Shown here: piece by piece, positions 52,700-64,000 of the stretch
Numbering within the stretch: position 1 is the stretch's first letter
How the letters are laid out: each line of letters opens with the position of its first letter
NCBI GenBank assembly: GCA_023614405.1
Contig: CM042689.1
Coordinates: forward strand, 328,700,305-328,764,304
Length of the DNA stretch: 64,000 bases
Source of the DNA: Avena insularis
Taxonomy: Eukaryota > Streptophyta > Magnoliopsida > Poales > Poaceae
Direction: 5' to 3'
Made by a program: the position numbers and the translations under genes
Notes under the pieces: model-generated
What the model was told of the DNA's origin: nothing
Databases searched by the model: none
The model's input: only the letters and a program-made list of their open reading frames with translations

Positions 52700-55600
52700 T
52701 GCGACACCCTCGGGATCAGGGCTAAACAAATTCCAGACCTCCGTTTGATATAAGCTTAACCTTGAGCTCGAGGATATCTAGTAGAGAATCGGTGACACAA
52801 CAGTGACCCTACAACACAAAATTTATTACAGCAAGCTCATAACTGAGCGAAGAACCAAATTATTACAAGCAGAGGTCACTGACCACAAACATCAAACAAC
52901 GGAAGGAAAATTATGCTATTAAGTATAACAAACTTAACAAATGGCCTAGGAGGCCTGAAGCATAACGATGACGTCCCAGCCCATAGATTCTAGGCTGCCG
53001 GCCGGGAACCCCAAGCTACTCATCGATGTCGATGTATTACGGAACTCGTCTTCAGGTGAATACTTACTCTGCCAAAAGTATAAACAAAGCAAGGGTGAGT
53101 ACAGGGTGTACTCTGCAAGACTTATGGCTGGTGGAGTTGTTTTGCATAAAGCCATCTTTGTTTATAAAACAAGAGAGAGAAGGAGATCGTCTACTCAGAG
53201 TATTTTCAAAAGGGGATAAGAGAGCGACATCTCCGAAATATTGATCATCATCTTTTGATATCCACCAAAACATCATCACCTAAACTAGGATCACCCCCTC
53301 GTACTCATGAGGAAGCATCCTGAAATACATGTTGATCTGCCAAGTTTTACGATTAGGTTCATGTTCTCTATGATCTCACATCCGTTCCCAAGTTGTCCAT
53401 AACCGTGGACACGGCTTTTCGAAAGATTATTACCCTGCAGGGGTGTACAACTTTACCCACATGTACTAACCTTCTCTTAATGCCAGAATCATTAGCCCTC
53501 TTCCTTGGAAGGCCGGCAGAGGGTGGTTAGACATGACCTTTACCTTGCTTTCGCCGAGACCATGAGTCAGACAATAAGTATGGTTTCGCCGTAATGGGTC
53601 AAATCCCAAATCCGGTACTTAAAGAAGTGAGGCGAGGTTGGTTTACCAGGGGCGCCATCAACCCCAAGCAACCCGGTCCACGCTTCCCTACCTGTTATGA
53701 ATGCACCTCCTTCACCTCCTCTTTTGAAAACGTTTTCAATGCGTATGTCTAATGGAACGCCCGAACTATGTGACTCATGGAATCTACTAGGCAAGTTAGT
53801 CAATCAGGGGGTCCCCATAAACCCCGTGTGGTTGTACGCTCGTCTTGGTTCAAGAGGCAAGAACTCGGGTCCTAGTGGTGGCGAGCATGGGACTAGAAAA
53901 ACCACATCCCACTGTGGCCTCCGATACAAGTCTTAGCAGGTTTAATCTCATATCACTGATCTCATATCATCATGTTCTCCTGTCATACTAGACTATCTGC
54001 ATCTGATACATTATCTAGATGAACCAGACTCAACAACTATGCATGGCTAAGCAGGACACAGATATAGGCTTTAGTAGTGCACACAAGCCAAACCTAGTTA
54101 TGCTAGGAGCAGTGGATCATGTAATATAAGCTCAAAGGGAGTAATGCAACAGATAGGATACTCTATCTATCGATAAAAGACCACAGTAGAATCGTATGCA
54201 TCATGGCAGGAATTGAAATGCTTTCGAAATCATAGGATTATATCATGGTGGGGCTATGCTTGCCTTTGCCAGTTGATAACAGATAAGCAGATCTTTGGGA
54301 GCCTTGTACTTGACTTGATTATAGTTGGTCAAGTATTGTTCATCGATCTTCGAACTTCGACGGTGTTGTCCTCGGGCTTCGATCTCGATCTCGATATCGT
54401 ATTCTACAGGAAAGAACCAAACACCGGAAAGAGAGGGAAAACAATCAACACATGGCATCGATGCAATGCTCAAGCAAGAATGATGATATGACAAGTTGAA
54501 ATGTACTGAAATGTAACCCTAAGACATGCTTGGAAGTTTAATCGGGGTTCCGAGGGGTGAAAACCCTAACCCGGGGAAACTCCGGATGTATATGAGGGGG
54601 TTGGTTTTGTTCTCTAACTAAACTTGTCCTGGAAGTTGTTGAACAATGCATGATTATAGGTTAGATAGATATGTTTCATTTTCTGAACATTTTGATATAC
54701 TATTTGTATTTTTTGACTTATAATTAATTAGTTATTGAATTTACAAGATTTGTCCTTTTTCTGAAATTATTAAACAAGTTTAATACACTTTTCTGAAAAT
54801 AAAAGAAACTAGATAACTTTTACATTGGGGCTGAATCTAGCCAGTGAGGCTGACAGAAGGGCCTGATGCCACATCTGCAGCCACGCGGACACAGTGGGAC
54901 CCGCCTAGGGTTTGACTTGGGCTGACCGCACCTGCTAGCGTCACGTTGATGTCAGCCTGACATCACCCGACGGTGATACTCCTAGACGACGACAGGGACG
55001 GCGCTAGACGGCTCATGGGACGGTGCGGGTGCGATGGTTCGACTCAGAGCAGCGAGGGGAGCCTAATGGTAGCAGCACCGCCAACTATTGGTCACCGGAG
55101 TGGCTCGTACGATGATGGCCAGCGGCGGCGGCGACAAGCGCACGACGGGAGGGTGATTCGGGAAGCGATGGAGATAGAGGAGGGTCTCTAGAGAACGGGT
55201 AGCTCACCCTGATGCTCTTGGAAGGTTCAGCAGAGGCGGAGGAGGATGGAATCGTCCATGGCGACGACAGCCGGAGCTCGAGAACAAGGTGTCGATTGGA
55301 GAGATTCCGGCGGCGACGGCTTCTGTATCCTATGTATAAAGTAACAGGAGGACAAGAGGAGCTCGGTGGTGGCCCCGGTTTGCCCTGAGGCGGTCGGAGG
55401 AAGAGAGGACGACAACGAGCATCGATCTAGGGTTCGGCAAGAGGGGAGGAATTTGGAGAAGAGAGGAAGATAGGGTTCGTCTGTGGCGTCTTGGGCTACT
55501 TGTAGACGACGGAGGGCGGCGGCGTTCATCATGGCGCTCGGCGACGCGGCGGTGGCATCGGACGACGGGGAGCAGTCCACCGAGCTGCTTCTCTCGCTCT

Positions 55601-56075
55601 CTCTGTCGCGAGGAAGGAGAAAAGAGAAAGATGGCGAAGGGGTACTAAGTAGGGTGGGCTCTGGCTGGGCTGGGGATGGGCCACAAGAAAGACAGGGAGG
55701 AAGAGAAAGAAACTGGGCTGCGCGGCCTGGTTCGCTGCTGCCCTTTTTTTTAAAACAAAATCCTTTTCTATTTCCTTTTTTTGGTTTATCTCTTTGTATT
55801 CCATTCAAATACTGTTTTAGGTATTTTAAAAATACTAGAGACTTTTGTGAAATATATAAAATAATTACAGGGGCCCTTATAACCAGTTGGGCTCCAATTG
55901 TTTTGGTATTTTCCAAAATATTCAAATCCTTTTGAATTGTTTTCAAATAGAGAGAGAGGGATTAGGGTTTAGGTTTTTGCATTTCTATTTTATTCAATGC
56001 ATTTTTAAGAGATGATGCTTATGCAATGCACAATCAAAACCCTAATTACTATTTAAATAAAACTGGGGTGTTACA
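52700..56075 (-). mobile_element. 3.4-kb LTR-like insertion (solo LTR or LARD), inside gag
   Basis: On the - strand it starts TGTAACACCCC and ends GGGTGTCGCA, the inverted ends of a TGTAACACC-type LTR. It splits the Athila gag frame exactly, with flanks ACATA (56076-56080) and GCATA (52695-52699), a 5-bp duplication with one change. The interior has no recognisable protein domain. Long - strand ORFs, such as the 239-codon one at 55227-55946, are Pro/Ser-rich without motifs. No internal second LTR was noticed, so a solo LTR is the simplest reading. Confidence 0.65.
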
Positions 56076-56080
56076 ACATA

Positions 56081-56266
56081 TCTATAACGAAGAGCAATAC
56101 CGTGGTAGAAACTATTAATAACCAAGCTAAGACTCATCATAGGCTCAGTTTCCCTTTGTAAAGCAGAGATTTTAGACCAAGCTTCTTTAAAACTCTCCTC
56201 ACCTTTTTGCTTCAAAACAAAGATCTCTTCCATAGGTGAAATAGAGATTGGACCAAAACCAGACAT
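56081..56266 (-). pseudogene. gag N-terminal part, - strand Athila-type element
   Basis: ATG at 56266 starts MSGFGPISISPMEEIFVLKQ, followed by GEESFKEAWSKISALQ and ALRYRY, the capsid core of Athila-type gag. The frame is cut at RYRY by the 52700-56075 insertion and continues with LDDV on the other side. It is short compared with full gags, so the N-terminal domain is probably deleted. Confidence 0.75.
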
Positions 56267-56440
56267 GGTAGCAACTAGGGTAGGAACTAATTTTTTTGTG
56301 TTTTTGAATAGAGAAAGCAAACCAAACTAAACTGTTCTTTTGGAGTTTTTGATAAAAAGAGACAAACAAAACCAAGCAAAATAAAAACAAAGTAAAGAGA
56401 AAGGAAGTGGAGGACTCCCCTTGTGAAGACGCCCTTAGCC

Positions 56441-56458
56441 TCCCCGACAACGGCGCCA
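56441..56458 (-). other. Primer binding site, - strand Athila-type element
   Basis: On the - strand TGGCGCCGTTGTCGGGGA, nine bases after the 5' LTR, matches the tRNA-Asp complement with one difference. Confidence 0.9.
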
Positions 56459-56467
56459 GAAATCGTT

Positions 56468-58027
56468 TGATGCGCGCACCCGGTGTTGTCGTGGGACGCT
56501 TCGTTGGAAACCCCAAGAGCAAGGTATGATGCAGCACATCAGCAAGTTTCCCTCAGTAGAGACCGAGGTTATTGAATCAGAAGGAGGAAGGAAACATCTC
56601 AAAGGTGTTGCAAGCAACGTGGAAACCTGCAGAACACAAACTCAAGACTTTGGCCCAATGAATCAGTGAGGTTGTCAAGCTCACCGATTTGCTGTAACAA
56701 AGGATTAATTGTATGGTGTGGAAGGTGATGATGGTTTGCATCAAGTAAACAGGTAACAATGGAAGATGTATCAATGGTAAAGATTGGACCGGGGTCCGTA
56801 GTTCACTAGAGGTGCTCTCCTTGGATAAACAACATGGCATGAAGGGTAAAAAAATTACAGCAGAGAAATTGACAGGAACTGAGCAAGGCATAACAAATCA
56901 ATACCAGACAAAAAGATCCTATGAGAATCGATTGGGCAATACAACAATATACATAGACCGCCATCCAACTGCATCTATGACTAGTAGTCCACCTTTAGGT
57001 TATCATCCGAACCCCCTCCAGTATTAAGTTGCAAGCAACAGGCAACTGCTTTAAGCAAAGTGTGTAAGGTAAACAATCCACTTTTTTCATGAACAAGAGA
57101 CCATTGTTTTCTCCCTAGTAGCGACAGCACATCTACAACCGAAGAGTTTTCTGTCACTTCCCTTGGAAACTAGAGGCATGAACCCACTATCGAGCATAAA
57201 TACCCCGTCTTGGAGTCACTAGCAACTACTTGGCCAAGATAGCTACTAACAACAGAGAGCATGCAAGATCACAAACAACACAGACATGATAGTATCAATA
57301 ATACAGAACCATTAATCAATCTGACATAGTAATCTCAATATCCATTGGATCCCCGCAAACACAACATGCATGATTACAAATAGATTAGATCTTGATCATG
57401 AACGGATCTCACAAGATCTATACATGAAAGCACAAGGAGGAGATACAACCATCTAGCTACTACATGGACCCGTAGTCCAAGGTGGAACTACTCACGCTTC
57501 ATACCGGAGGAGAAGGCCTCCGGGATGATCTCCCCTCCGGCAGGGTGCCAGGAAGAACTTTAGATCCCCCTCGATCTAGGGACGATGGTGGTGGCGGATA
57601 CAAACGGTTTCGTGGAATATTGATCAGGTGCCTAGGGTTTCTGCATTCGGGGCTTCTCATAGGCGAGGAGGCGAGGCTGGGAGGCGGCTAGAGGGCTCAC
57701 ACCCTGACCAGGTGCGGGCCCACCCTGTTTACGCCTAGGGGGGTGTGGCAACCCTGGATCTCCTCTCCGTATCTCATCTGGATTTCGTGTCGCCCACGGT
57801 AAAATATTGACTTTGGCTTTTGTGCCATCCAATTCCGAGAATATTGATTTTCTGCCTTTCTGGAACCCAAAACAGAAGAAAACAGGCAACTGGCACTGTG
57901 GCAACTTGTTAATAGGTTAGTTCCAGAAAAGATATAAAAACACCTCAAAGTGTAGACAAAGCAAAGCAAAGTAGATACTAAACAAGCATGGAACATCAAA
58001 AATTATAGGTACGTTTCCGACGTATCA
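56468..58027 (-). repeat. 5' LTR of the - strand Athila-type element
   Basis: 1560 bp, starts (on - strand) TGATACGTCGGAAACG and ends GGTGCGCGCATCA. Followed on the + strand by the GGCTC duplication. Confidence 0.95.
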
Positions 58028-58619
58028 GGCTCTCTCCACACATATCATGACGAAAGAAATAGAAATCCTAATCATGAGTAATTATCATATGCTAGTGGTG
58101 TATCCTACATCCCAGAGAACATTTTAGCCTTATTGAGTTCCAACACTGTTTTCCAACACTTTTATTACTTGTTTACTGTACTTGCTTTTATTACTTTCTT
58201 GCACAAAAACACAAAATCTTTCAAACACCCTTGAATTAAAGGCAGCTTGCAAGTATCGTGTGGTAGATAGTGACGAGGGGCATAAAGATCTCAACCAAAT
58301 AGCTCTCTGTGGGTTCGATACTCCTATTTAAAAACTAGCTACAACTGATCCGTGCTCTGCAGTTATCAAGCTATTTTTTGGCGCTATTGCCAGGGAGCTA
58401 AGTGTTTTCGGTCTTTGTTCTTAGTTGCTAATTCTACTAATTGTTTTACTAAAGTTGTTTACTAGTTTCAAGTAAGCATCATTACTGCACTCAGGCTGAT
58501 GAATCAACCTGTTGCAACTAAATACGTTGGGAAGTTCAATAAAGGACTCGTTAAGGAATTCCCGAGTGGGAGCGAACCAGAATACAAGGTTAATCCTTGT
58601 TTTATTGCTATTATTAAGG

Positions 58620-59560
58620 AAAAACTTTTGCAAGAGATGATCCATATGAGTACCCTTACACTCATCTAATGTATTTTACCAAGTTATGTTGGCCACTTAA
58701 ATTGAGAGGCTATTATGATTATGAATTAAAACTTAAATAATTTAACCAATCTCTAACCAACATTGCTTTAGCTTGGTATAGAATTTTCTCTGCATAGAAA
58801 ATTGATACTTGGGAAAATCTCAAAGGATAATTTGTATTTCGATTCTTGGCCAAAGTAAATGTTGTTGAAGTATAGAGGGAAATCACAAATTACAAGAACC
58901 GCCTAGGAGAAGGTTTGCTAAGAGCCTTCAAAAGGTATAAATCCATCCTTAATATATGTCCCCATCATGATTTACCTAAATGGTACGTTCTACATATTTT
59001 CTATGGGGGGATTAACAAAGAGATTAAGCGTGACTTTGACACTAATTCCGGAGGTTCTTTTATGGACTTAACTATAACTAATGCTTGGGAACTCTTAGAA
59101 CGAATTCGTTGCAATAGATAAACTTGGGGATTTGATTTAGGCGGTGAAGAAGGGATATAAACTGAATATGACTGTCTCAATACTTATAAGGAATAAGGCA
59201 AGGTTAAGAAAACTACTAATGAACTTAAACTTGATGATGATATTATTCTGCAAATCCTTTAGTCTTTTACAAAACACATTGAAGATCCAAAGAAAGATTG
59301 GCTTCAATATACTCCACCACTCGAGAAGTTGAAGACGTTGAGATAAAAATTATGGCCCATGTAGATCCATTAAATAAAGAAGCACCTTATGTTGAACCCC
59401 TTCCTTTTCCAAGGATGACGAGAAAACATATGATAGCCCAACAAATTGAAGAACAACTCGAAAAGAAAAGGATGTTCCTTAATAAGCTAGAGGAAGAGGC
59501 AACAATAGACGAAATTAATCAAGAAAGCATGCAAGAAGTGGGTGAGCCAACTAAATAAGA
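58620..59560 (+). pseudogene. gag remnant, + strand Athila-type element
   Basis: Readable blocks: RDDPYEYPYTHLMYF, NIALAWYRIFSA, ENLKG, GLLRAFKRYKSILNICPHHD, LPKWYVLHIFYGG and TNAWELLERI, the capsid motifs of Athila-type gags. Stop codons and indels fall between them. The later frame 59298-59558 (MTRKHMIAQQIEEQLEKKRM) is the charged linker toward protease. Confidence 0.8.
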
Positions 59561-59639
59561 TATATTAACCATGTTTGCACATTGCAATGTAATCGAGCTA
59601 GACACTGAAGCTTCTTAATTCATTGAAGGAAAGGTAAAA

Positions 59640-60061
59640 TCTAAATATGTTGGTAAACCTATTATTCCTTGCACCTTTGGTGAGTATTCTTATTATGGCC
59701 TCTCTAATATTGGAGCAGCTGTTAATGTAATCCCTTATAATATTTATTTGAAAATCCAAAATGAACTCATCTAGTTGAATTGGAAGATACCGATGTTACA
59801 ATTATGCTAGCAAATAAGACACTCAAAATCCCTATGGGAATAATTAGAGATGTTCCAATTTGTATTGGACCTTACAAGTACCCTATTGATTTTGTGCTTG
59901 TTGATATGCCTACTGACGTTTATTGTCCAATTATTTTTGAAAGAACCTTTTTGAACACCGTAGGGGATAACATTGATTACATGGAGACGATATCTCTCAA
60001 GTTTTGCAAGGATAAAATGAATTTACATTTCTCTAAATTTCATCATAGGCCAACTATTTAA
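59640..60061 (+). pseudogene. Protease remnant, + strand Athila-type element
   Basis: LSNIGAAVNVIPYNIY near 59700-59745 corresponds to the D-L/I-G-A active site, here with Asn for Asp. The frame then shifts to 59780-60061 with VTIMLANKTLKIPMGIIRDV, YPIDFVLVDMP and the hydrophobic IIFERTFLNT. Inactive. Confidence 0.8.
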
Positions 60062-60118
60062 GAGTTTGAAGAATATGAGCAAGAGAAGGAAGAAGGTAAC
60101 ATTACCGATCATGCTGCT

Positions 60119-60897
60119 GTGGTTATTGACACTCTCGACGATAAGTTAGCAAGAAGCCTAGTTGATAATGATAACCTTCCTGAAGATATAGATAAAATTG
60201 AAATTGATGAATATCTTAATTCAACCTCTATAGTTGATCCTGAAATGAATCAAATTTATGAGACACCCAAAATAAAAGGGGATGAGGAGCTTCCACCTCC
60301 TACACTCAAAGCCCTTCCCAAAGAACTAAAATATAGGTTTCTTGATGGCACTAATAAATACCCTATTATTATAAGCTCTAATCTTGCAAAAAAAATAAGA
60401 GGAGAATTCAATTATAGTTTTAAGAATGCACCGAAAGGCTCTCAGTTATACAATGTATGACTTGAAAGGGATTATTCCCTCGATAGCCACTCATAGAATA
60501 TTTATGGAAGAAGAAGCTCAGCCAGTTGTAGACTTTCAAAGACGACTCAAACCTCATATGAAATAGGAGGTGGGAAAGGAGGTTATCCGCCTACTAGATG
60601 CATGTAAAATCTTGCATGTGGAGGAGAGTGACTAGGTAAGTCATGTTCATTGTGTTCCAAAGAAAGGTGGGTTCACTGTTGTCCCAAATGAACATAATAA
60701 TATGGTCCTGACTCGAAATGTCATTGGTCATAGGATCTGCATTGATTATAGAAAACTTAACAAGGAAACTAGAAAGGATCACTACCCTTTACCATTTATA
60801 GATCAAACATTAGAGAGACCTGCTATGCACTCTCATTTTTGTTACTTAAATGGTTATTATGGTTTTTCTCAAATAGATGTCCATCCAGATGACCAAT
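60119..60897 (+). pseudogene. Partial reverse transcriptase, + strand Athila-type element
   Basis: The linker (LPPPTLKALPKELKYRFLDG) is followed by SIATHRIFMEEEAQPVV, KKGGFTVV, ICIDYRKLNKETRKDHYPLP and YYGFSQIDVHPDDQ, then the frame is cut by the LTR at 60898, before any YxDD box. Stops lie near 60567 and 60633. Confidence 0.85.
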
Positions 60898-61744
60898 TGA
60901 TACGTCGTAAACGTATCTATAATTTTTTATGTTCCATGCTTGTTTAGTATCCACTTTGCTATGTTTTGTCTACACTTTGAGGTATTTTTATACACTTTCT
61001 GGAACTAAGCTATTGACAGGATGCCATAGTGCTAGTTGCCTGTTTTCTGCTGTTTTTGGTTTCAGATAGCTAAAAAATGAATATTCTCGGAATTGGACGG
61101 GACAAAAGCCAAAGTTCATATTTTTCCTGAGCGATACGGAAAATCGAAGACGAGACGGAGGAGGACACCAGGGTGGCCACACCCTAGGTGGGCATGGGTC
61201 CCACCCTAGCCGCGCCCACATGGGGTGTGGGTCCCCTGGCCCTCCGCCGACCTTGCCTCCTTCGCCTATAAGAAACCCCTGACTTAGAAACCCTAAATCA
61301 TCGACCAGAAAGCCACGAAAACCTCCGCAGCATCGCCACCACCGAAGGGAGATTCGTAGGACAGAAAGTCTCTGTTCTGGCACCCTGCCGGGATGGGGAA
61401 GTGCCCCTGGAGCCATCTCCATCGATCTCCACCACCATCTCCATCGCCATTGCTGATTCCCATGATGAGGAGGGAGTAGTTCTTCCTTGAGGCCAAGGGC
61501 TCTTCCGGTAGCTATGTGTTCATCTCTCTCTCTATGCATGATCATGTTGTGGTCATGAACTTTGTAATCAAGTAGATCTACTCTGCTACTCAAGTGCTTT
61601 AATAGATCTCTGCTCTCCCCACGTGTGTGAAAGTGACATCGTGCATACCATGGTGGAACTTAGGCTAGAGGTTACATAAATACTCATTTGCTTTAATAGA
61701 TCTATGCTTTTCCCCATGTGTGTGAAAGTGAAAGCATGCACGCC
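60898..61744 (+). repeat. LTR of a related family, + orientation, truncated
   Basis: Starts TGATACGTCGTAAACGTATC. Its first ~350 bases match, in opposite orientation, the starts of the LTRs at 56468-58027 and 61745-63264. It entered the RT frame after CCAAT. Its 3' part is interrupted at 61745 by the next LTR, so its own end and target duplication are not in view. A 45-base direct repeat (CTTTAATAGATCT...GTGTGTGAAAGTGA) lies at about 61598 and 61690. Confidence 0.75.
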
Positions 61745-63264
61745 TGATGACGCCCAACACTTGTCATGGGACGTTTTGTTGGAAACCCCAAGAGGAAGGT
61801 GTGATAAGCACAGCGGCAAGTTTTCCCTTAGTAAGAAACCGAGGTTATCGAACCAGTAGGAGGAAGGAAACGTCTCAAAGGTGTTGCAAGCAACGTGGAA
61901 ACCTGCACAACACAAACTCAAGACTTTGCCCAACGAATCAGTGAGGTTGTCAAGCTCACCGGTTTGCTGTAACAAAGGATTAAACGTATAGTGTGAAAGG
62001 TAATGGTTTGGAGCAAGTAAACAAGTAACAATGGAAGATGTATCAATGATAAAGATTGGACCGAGGTCCATAGTTCACTAGAGGTGCTCTCCTTAGATAA
62101 ACAACATGGCATGAAGGGTAAACAAATTACAGCAGGGCAATTGACAGGAACTAAGCAAGGCATAACAATGCAATACCAGACAAAAAGATCCTATGAGATT
62201 CGATTGGGCAATACAACAATATACATAGACCGCCATCCAAATGCATCTATGACTATAAGTCCACCTTCAGGTTATCATCCGAACTCCCTCTAGTATTAAG
62301 TTGCAAGCAATAGACAACTGCTTTAAGCAAAGTGTGTAAGGTAAACAATCCACTTGTTCCATGAACAAGAGACTGTTGTTTTCTCCCTAGTGGCAATAGC
62401 ACATCTACAACCGAAGATATTTCTGTCACTTCCCTTGGAAACTAGAGGCATGAACCCACTATAGAGCATAAATACTCCCTCTTGGAGTCACTAGCAACTA
62501 CTTGGCTAAGATAGCTACTAACAACAGAGAACATCCAAGATCACAAACAACACAGACATGATAGAATCATAAAGACAAAACCACTAATCAATCTGACATA
62601 GTAATCTCAATATCCATCAGATCCCTGCAAACACAACATGCATGATTACAAATAGATTAGATCTTGATCATGAACGGAGCTCACAAGATCTATACATGAA
62701 AGCAGAAGGAGGAGATACAACCATCTAGCTACTACATGGACCCATAGTCCAAGGTGGAACTACTCACGCATCATATCGGAGATAAGGCCTCCGGGATGAT
62801 CTCCCCTCCGGCAGGGTGCGATGGTGGCGGCGGATATAGACGGTTTCGTGGAGTTTTGATCGAGGACTTAGGGTTTCTGCATCGGGGGCTTCTTATAGGC
62901 GAAGAGGCGAGGCAGGGAGGCGACCAGGGGGGCCACACCCTGCCCAGGCGCAGGCCCACCCATGGCCGCACCTAGGGTGGTTTGGCCACCCTGGTTTGCA
63001 TCTCCGTCTCGTCTTCTGGTTTCGTGTCGTCCATGGTAAAAGATTGACTTTGGCTTTTGTCTCGTCCAATGCCGAGAATATTGATTTTCTGCCTTTCTGG
63101 AACCAAAAACAGAAGAAAACAGGCAACTGGCACTGTGGCAACTTGTTAGTAGGTTAGTTCCAGAAAAGATATAAAAACACCTCAAAGTGTAGACAAAGTA
63201 AAGCAAAGTTGATACTAAACAGGCATGGAGCATAAAAAATTATAGATATGTTTCCGACGTATCA
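61745..63264 (-). repeat. 3' LTR of another - strand Athila-type element
   Basis: 1520 bp, starts TGATGACGCCC on the + strand and ends CGACGTATCA, followed by AGCATCCCCAAGC, the complement of the PPT. Similar along its length to 47778-49323 but more diverged, with an internal deletion near 62810. Confidence 0.92.
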
Positions 63265-64000
63265 AGCATCCCCAAGCTTAACTCCTGCTCGTCCTCGAGT
63301 AGGTAAGAGATAAAAAGAATATTTTTTTAGGAGACATGCACCATCAAAACCAAGATCAAACCATTTGCAAGCATTGAAAGCTGGGATCAAAGAACTCTAA
63401 ACATGTGCATGAAAGATGGAGTTCTAACAATAGGACAAGGTAACTATGCATGCAACATGAAAGGCTACAAATAAAGATCATGAATAACATACATTAAAAA
63501 ACGTTTGTTTGTTTCACATATAGAAAACATGGCATAGTGGCAATTAGCTTGTCCCTCATAGAGTAGCAAATAGATGCATAGGACACCTTCAAAGTTCACA
63601 AGGGTGACTAGAAACAGATAGCACAAGAACAAGTAATATCACAAATTCATCAATCAATAAGCTTTGGGACACTGCACACAGAATGACAACTATGTTCTCC
63701 TAATGGTGCCTAAAGGTAGAAGGTGGAGACTCAAATAAAAGTGGAAGAAAGGCCCTTCATAAAGGGAAGCAGGGATTTCAAGTTTCAAAACGAGCTTCCA
63801 AAAATTATGGTACTTGTTAGCTTTCAGCCCTCATTGCCCCTATCATAAGCATCTTGAAGTGATTAAGGTTAAAGTAAACAAACTATGGAGTATATGCTTG
63901 ACAAAGTATAAGTTGGCAATCTCAAGTCCCTTGAATACGAGGGCCACACCTCATGCTACTCAACTTCAGTCACCTCTAAGTTCTTGTCATTGTAAGTACT
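63265..64000 (-). mobile_element. Interior of the last - strand Athila-type element (runs off the window)
   Basis: Matches 49324-50060 base for base over most of its length, so it is the same family as the element at 47778-58027. No coding domain in the visible part. The other end lies beyond the window. Confidence 0.9.

Larger units (their letters stand above)
47778..58027 (-). mobile_element. Non-autonomous Athila-type Gypsy element (Sabrina/WHAM-like), - strand
   Basis: LTRs 47778-49323 (3') and 56468-58027 (5') of about 1.55 kb read TGATACATCG/TGATACGTCG...GCGCATCA on the - strand. The target duplication GGCTC is perfect (47773-47777 and 58028-58032). A tRNA-Asp PBS follows the 5' LTR and a GGGGATGC-type PPT precedes the 3' LTR. 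The interior codes only for gag and a protease-like part. No RT or integrase was found in 49324-52030, so it needs enzymes from relatives. A 3.4-kb LTR-like insertion splits gag. The name Sabrina/WHAM-like rests on the LTR start and layout only. Confidence 0.92.
58033..60897 (+). mobile_element. Remnant of a + strand Athila-type Gypsy element
   Basis: A leader (58033-58378) ends in a PBS-like TGGCGCTATTGCCAGGGA (58379-58396), two changes from the tRNA-Asp complement. Degenerate gag, protease and the first part of RT follow. The 5' side is interrupted by the - strand element (GGCTC) and the 3' side is cut within RT by the LTR at 60898. Confidence 0.85.

Noticed and set aside
55227..55946. 239-codon - strand ORF as a gene
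   Set aside because: Low-complexity Pro/Ser composition inside an LTR-like unit, no motif, and an overlapping ORF on the other strand.
1..64000. CRISPR arrays, phage or bacterial operons
   Set aside because: No regularly spaced short repeats with unique spacers; introns, LTR elements and a plant cyclin show nuclear plant DNA.

Overview
The window is a repeat-dense stretch of a plant nuclear genome, most likely a large-genome cool-season grass of the wheat/barley/Aegilops type. The case rests on one spliced plant P-TEFb-type cyclin T gene on the + strand (coding exons 20585-24592, 476 codons), on deeply nested LTR retrotransposons, and on small elements common in grasses (TA-flanked Stowaway-like MITEs, an Au-like SINE, a Cassandra-like 5S-bearing TRIM, a Helitron). 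The grass assignment is inference from element style and cyclin similarity; no database was searched. Nothing here is prokaryotic.

Layout. 1-595: unassigned flank with a 20-bp tandem repeat and a 58-bp inverted copy of a segment near the cyclin gene. 596-12792: badly eroded Ty3/Gypsy element of the Tat/Retand type (+). 12793-14900: fragments, namely a putative gene start that the Gypsy element separates from its upstream DNA, and a Helitron-type PIF1 helicase scrap (-). 14903-16579: a Helitron with recognisable ends. 16580-24900: GC-rich leader, an orphan LisH exon resembling LEUNIG/LEUNIG_HOMOLOG, a probable 5'UTR exon, and the cyclin T gene, whose upstream intron holds a long inverted repeat with a SINE and a MITE.

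25514-44344: a wax-synthase-like (MBOAT) pseudogene on the - strand is split by an 18.35-kb nest. A Ty1/Copia element (- strand, 25806-44156, target duplication AACAT) is itself split between reverse transcriptase and RNase H by a second Tat/Retand Gypsy element (+, 26509-39327, target duplication ATAGT). A 371-bp MITE-like element sits in one Copia LTR. The 3' third of the Gypsy element carries an antisense, apparently six-exon gene of the 'putative gypsy type transposon' kind.

44345-64000: TE debris, a Cassandra-like TRIM (46092-46689), a hAT element (46690-47701, 8-bp duplication TTAGAGAT), and an Athila-type Sabrina/WHAM-like nest. That nest contains a non-autonomous - strand element (47778-58027, duplication GGCTC) split by a 3.4-kb LTR-like insertion (52700-56075), the remnant of a + strand relative (58033-60897), and two further opposed LTRs. 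The last of these (61745-63264) begins another - strand element that runs off the window.

The only gene that looks intact is the cyclin. All transposon reading frames examined carry stops, frameshifts or lost catalytic residues. The order of events can be read from the nesting: the wax synthase locus was hit by Copia, Copia by the younger Gypsy copy, and the Cassandra-like DNA by the hAT element. The + strand Athila-type element was hit by the - strand one, which was in turn hit by the 3.4-kb insertion.
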